A DNA stretch of 21,287 nt from Phaeoceros laevis (taxonomy: Eukaryota > Anthocerotophyta > Anthocerotopsida > Notothyladales), in the NCBI GenBank assembly GCA_049999765.1, contig JBNGIQ010008735.1, forward strand, positions 52,170 through 73,456. The letters are read 5' to 3'. Every line of letters begins with the position of its first letter. Position 1 is the stretch's first letter. Both the position numbers and the translations under genes were made by a program. Of the stretch, positions 17,895-21,287 are shown piece by piece. The notes under the pieces were generated by a model. The model worked only from the letters and a program-made list of their open reading frames with translations. It made no database searches and was not told the origin of the DNA.

Positions 17895-18390
17895 GTGGTG
17901 ACCCACTTTTTGGTTTAATAATACTGGAATCTTTTTTTGTTGTTGTTTTCATTTAGTAAACGGCTAACCCGTTTGCAATAACGGTTGACATGCCGTTCGT
18001 TAATTAATTATGGTTAGTTAACTAATGGTGAGTTAGCGGGGAGCTGACCTGTGGTCATGTGAGGACGAGGGTTTTGTCCTGAGATGTGGACGACATGTGG
18101 AAACGGCAACAGGATGTGTTGGGGGTTGTTTCCGTATGTCAGAACAGGCTAGGGCTCTATCCTGGGTCGTGGCGCATGGCCGACGATGTTAAAACACATG
18201 TCAATAGGGGTTCCCGACGATGGGGGTTAGCTTGGTATGGTTTTTATGTATGTCCGGATGTGTATTGGCATAGTACGGGCATCAAGGGTTTTGCGGTCCG
18301 TACCGTCGGATGTGTTTTGATGTGCTACGGATGGCGTCTATGATACGGACACATGTGTAGGCATGTTAGGGCATGGGCCACATGCAGCTA
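17895..18390 (+). repeat. Long inverted repeat, right arm
   Basis: Starts 30 bp after the transposase stop with GTGGTGACCCAC and aligns outward with the reverse complement of 1500-1997. It includes an AT-rich stretch (TTAATTAATTATGG) and blocks such as GACGAGGGTTTTGTC at 18064-18078. Similarity fades beyond about 18390. It is probably the 3' terminal inverted repeat of the transposon encoding the upstream gene. Confidence 0.75.
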
Positions 18391-18404
18391 TGATAATTTA
18401 GGAT

Positions 18405-18454
18405 TTTTCCCATTATGAGCTAGCATGGTTACGGCATTTTCCGTAATGGGAAAA
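18405..18454. repeat. Small stem-loop near the outer end of the right arm
   Basis: TTTTCCCATTA (18405-18415) is exactly complementary in reverse to TAATGGGAAAA (18444-18454), leaving a 28-nt loop. It may mark the outer end of the repeat. Confidence 0.6.
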
Positions 18455-19853
18455 TGGCTTTTGCCCTTAAAACCTTTTGCAGAGCGGTAGGCCATAATTA
18501 CTCTCATGTGCGGGTGGTCTAGTGGCGGTGCTTGAGCAGGAATACAGAGCAGAGGCAGCCATAGCCAGCCATGTTTGCAGCCAGAGCCAGGAGGGTTATG
18601 AGCTAAAGGGTGCAAGCCATAGCTTGGAAGAACGCGTGAGCATAAGGTAGGCAAGGTGGTATGGAGCCTGCAAGTGCGGCGCTAGGGAGAAGGCGCGCGT
18701 GAGTTTGGAGAAGGAATCATCCATCTTTCTCCCCAGATTCCCTTTTATGCATATCTTAAGGAGCACTTGGTGCTTGTGTGGCGCCTGGTCAGACGGGCAG
18801 GCAGTGAGTATTTAGTGTTGACCAGGTGTGTGCATGCACATAAGAGTGGGCTGGTCCCTCTCTAGAGGTCCATGCACAAGATTGGAGCTAAGGAGCATCT
18901 TTTCCCTTGGGGGGTTTCATTTCTTATGATTACTTGGGGGCCGTGCACCTAGTGGGCTGTCCAGGTAGGAGCCACATCTCCTTGGGAGACCGTGTGTCAC
19001 TTTTGGAGGCATGCGCTTGTTGTTAGGAGAAGTGGGCATGAGAATCATTTTTTAATGAACTCACTTGGTGAGGTGGCAGGCCATGATACTTGGCCATAAG
19101 TGTGAGCTTTTAAGAGACCGGGTACCATCTCGTGTTGACCATAAGGGCCTGGACAGGAGTGTGGTGGGACCAGTTGTGTTTAAGGGAGGGCTTTTCCTTC
19201 CATCATTTGAGCTTCTTTGGATTATTCCTTTGTAAGGCACGGTGGTTGGTTGTCCAGGTCATGCAAGAGCTGAGAATCAAGGCTTGCTTGATTTAATCTT
19301 CTATGTCCACTTTGCTTATGAGACCATATGACTGGTGCTACGATGGGATATACTGCTAAGAAGGCTTTTCTAGCATGCTCTATAATTAATGCTCTTTCTT
19401 TGGCTGACTAGCCAGCAGACAAACAGGCTGTCCATCCAGGTTTTGCAGGGCAAACTTGTGGTCAAGGCATAACTGCAGGAAGGATTTCACCTTGCTTCAC
19501 GCTAAGGTTTGAACTATTTTTGGCAGCCATCTAAGGATCGTATGCATATGTTGTTGAGCCGGCTTTAATTATGCTGGCTATGGAAGCCAAGTTCACATGA
19601 GTAAGGAAGGGTATGTACCAGGATTAATTATGTGAGCTGCCGGGCTTAACTTTGCGAGGAGATCAAGCTAACACTTTATGTTTGGGGGTTCTGGACCTCT
19701 ACTGGAACTGAAACTTTTTGTGACCATCTGGGGGGAGGCCAGGAGTAAGGGAAAATTATTCCGGGTCGTTCCGTGGTAGGCCAGGCTCGTACCGTAATTT
19801 TACGGTCTTTACCATAAAAACGTAAAGTAGCCGTATTTGGACGGGGCAGTACC
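18455..19853. other. Noncoding stretch, nothing recognised
   Basis: About 1.4 kb without a credible ORF, RNA gene or tandem repeat. It could be UTR, LTR or promoter DNA of the element whose degraded ORFs begin near 19854, but I saw no repeat boundaries. Confidence 0.5.
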
Positions 19854-21287
19854 ATGGTGACCCCGGGACGGATCAGGAGTGATAAGGCGACGTCATCGGA
19901 GGTCCTGAAGTCTACCACGATGTCAACAAAGAGGAAGAAGACGGAACGGAGACGAAGAAGACTTCTTGGAATTTGATCGCAGCATCCTTACCAGTTTCAC
20001 CACAGATCTGAAGGCAGTAAGACCTGTCGCAGAGAAGTACGAGCTGTCGTTCCTGTTGGAGGATTGGACGGTGAAGAGCCAGCCTATAATTTCGGAGTTT
20101 GAGCGTGCCTGGCGCCGTGGGAAAGGTGACACGGTACGGGGTAATCCGACGTTATGGATTGCCTCCCATTTCCGTAGGGCTTTGGGTCGACCTGAGGAGG
20201 AGGAAGAAGGATGTCTGTGTATTCCATACCCACGAGTACGTACTCGGTGGCGGAATGGTTTGGGAACCCGGGTAAGGTGGATAACGGATGGCCTCTTAAT
20301 CGACTTATCCTGGAGGAAGGACAGCCCTTGGGCAAGGTTCTGCATGACCTAACTTGCACCCACTCCAGATCTGCCATCAGCAAGGAATTGGCCGTAACTT
20401 TGTTGTACGTTCTAAAGGACAAGAAAAAAGGTGGACTAGGGAGCTACCTTCTATCAATTCTTTCAGGGACACATGAAGAAAATGAAGAACGACGCAACAT
20501 GTCTCTTAACCCCGTTAATTATGCTCGTTTACAAGGCATACGGTGCATGGAATGGGACGATGAGACCAGTCTATAGTCTAACTTGTAGTCTGCACCCAAG
20601 GCAACTTTGATGTTGATGATACCATCACCGGTACCCATCACACGGAAGCGAGTACTGGAAGAGGGTATAGTACAGAGTAAAGGTAAAACCAAAATAGGGG
20701 ATACGGAGCCGAGGATGAACGAAAAGGATGTTACGCCAGCGAAGAAGGCAAAAGGCCAGACTTCGTCATCAACTCAACGGGACGAGGCTACTACGAGTGG
20801 GGGAGCTGCAAAACGGCACAGCCCGTCTGGGACGGTGTCTTTGTCAACGGAGCTACGGATGTTTCTTGAGGGTATTGGTGTAATGTTGAAGAGGGAGGGC
20901 AGAATGACGTATGGTGAACAACTGGAGCGGCTGCAGGAGATGCAGCAGGCACAACGACGGTTGGAACTTAGCAAAGAAGAGCAGGGCCGTCTGCAGAAGG
21001 AGGTGCTACCCTGAGCAAGCGTATAACGGACGAAGAGGCATCGTATGTGTAGCTACGGAATGAGTGCAATACGGCGAAGGCCCGGGTACAAGAGTTGGTA
21101 ATTGAAGTGGATGAGTTGACAAACAAAGTAGCCATACAGAAGGAGCTCGTAGTAGCGGAGCAAGCAACAGTGAAGGAACTACGGACCACTATGACGCAAA
21201 AGGACCCATGCCCGTATGGAGGAACGAGCTGCGGATTTTGCAGAAGTGAGTAGCCAGCTGGTAGCCCTTGAGGAGAAGATTAATGGT
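19854..21287 (+). pseudogene. Degraded ORF cluster of unknown identity, coiled-coil C-terminal part, continues past the window
   Basis: An ATG at 19854 opens a basic N terminus (STKRKKTERRRRR) that stops at 19978. A second frame carries DEEDFLEFDRSILTSFTTDL, LLEDWTVKSQPIISEFERAW and HFRRALGRPEEEEE. A third frame (20211-20576) carries YSVAEWFGNPGKVDNGWPLN, SAISKELAVTLLYVLKDKKK and LNPVNYARLQGIRCMEWDD. After two TAG codons the same frame reopens (20607-21014) with a Lys/Ser-rich linker and a Glu/Gln/Leu heptad-like stretch (LERLQEMQQAQRRLELSKEE). Coiled-coil sequence resumes past a stop at 21016, in other frames, to the window end. The order resembles an ORF1 or Gag-like protein of a transposon, but no family is recognised. 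Confidence 0.45.

Noticed and set aside
18086-18343. 85-codon plus-strand frame in the right inverted-repeat arm
   Set aside because: Not conserved in the left arm; low-complexity Gly/Val/Trp-rich translation.
1-21287. Organellar or bacterial origin of the window
   Set aside because: Plant LTR retrotransposons, GT-AG introns and a PLS-class PPR sequence indicate a nuclear plant genome.

Overview
The window is nuclear DNA of a land plant, dominated by nested and decayed mobile elements. The evidence is a plant-type Ty1/copia pol, a Ty3/gypsy pol, a PLS-class pentatricopeptide repeat (PPR) sequence and a fragment resembling a plant RNA-dependent RNA polymerase, plus spliced genes with GT-AG introns. 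The very similar tandem PPR units and the methyltransferase-bearing gypsy element suggest a seed-free lineage such as a fern or lycophyte. That placement is inference.

Layout: 1-1080 is the 3' end of a Ty1/copia element (RT tail, RNase H, polypurine tract, 3' LTR). 1500-1997 is one arm of a diverged long inverted repeat; its partner is 17895-18390. 2586-2642 is a perfect 25-bp palindrome. About 2643-9206, minus strand, is a decayed Ty3/gypsy element with the unusual order Gag-like, protease, cytosine-5 DNA methyltransferase (DNMT3-like), RT, RNase H, integrase, PHD finger. 9222-9747 is a tRNA-derived SINE-like insertion flanked by an exact 15-bp duplication. 10669-11878 is a PPR pseudogene. 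11936-13003 (minus) is a broken gene that probably derives from an RNA-dependent RNA polymerase. 13471-17865 is a multi-exon, partly degraded gene for a DDE/D-type transposase-like protein, with tandem repeats in its 5' part and introns. 19854-21287 holds a degraded coiled-coil ORF cluster of unknown identity.

The main discovery candidate is the gypsy element. It carries an apparent DNA-methylation writer inside pol, between protease and RT, and a histone-reader-like PHD finger at the integrase C terminus. This copy is dead: it has several frameshifts and stops, YIDD changed to YIDG in RT, and the first integrase Asp changed to Glu. The domain architecture is still readable. From memory, methyltransferase-bearing retrotransposons have been reported in charophyte algae and dinoflagellates; I am not aware of the combination with a C-terminal PHD finger. 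The second candidate is the transposase gene with motifs DYAENY, SDG..SQFK and HG.G..DG. Its downstream flank is homologous, in inverted orientation, to the left side of the window, which raises the possibility of a ~17-kb long-TIR transposon that now contains the gypsy element and two broken host genes.
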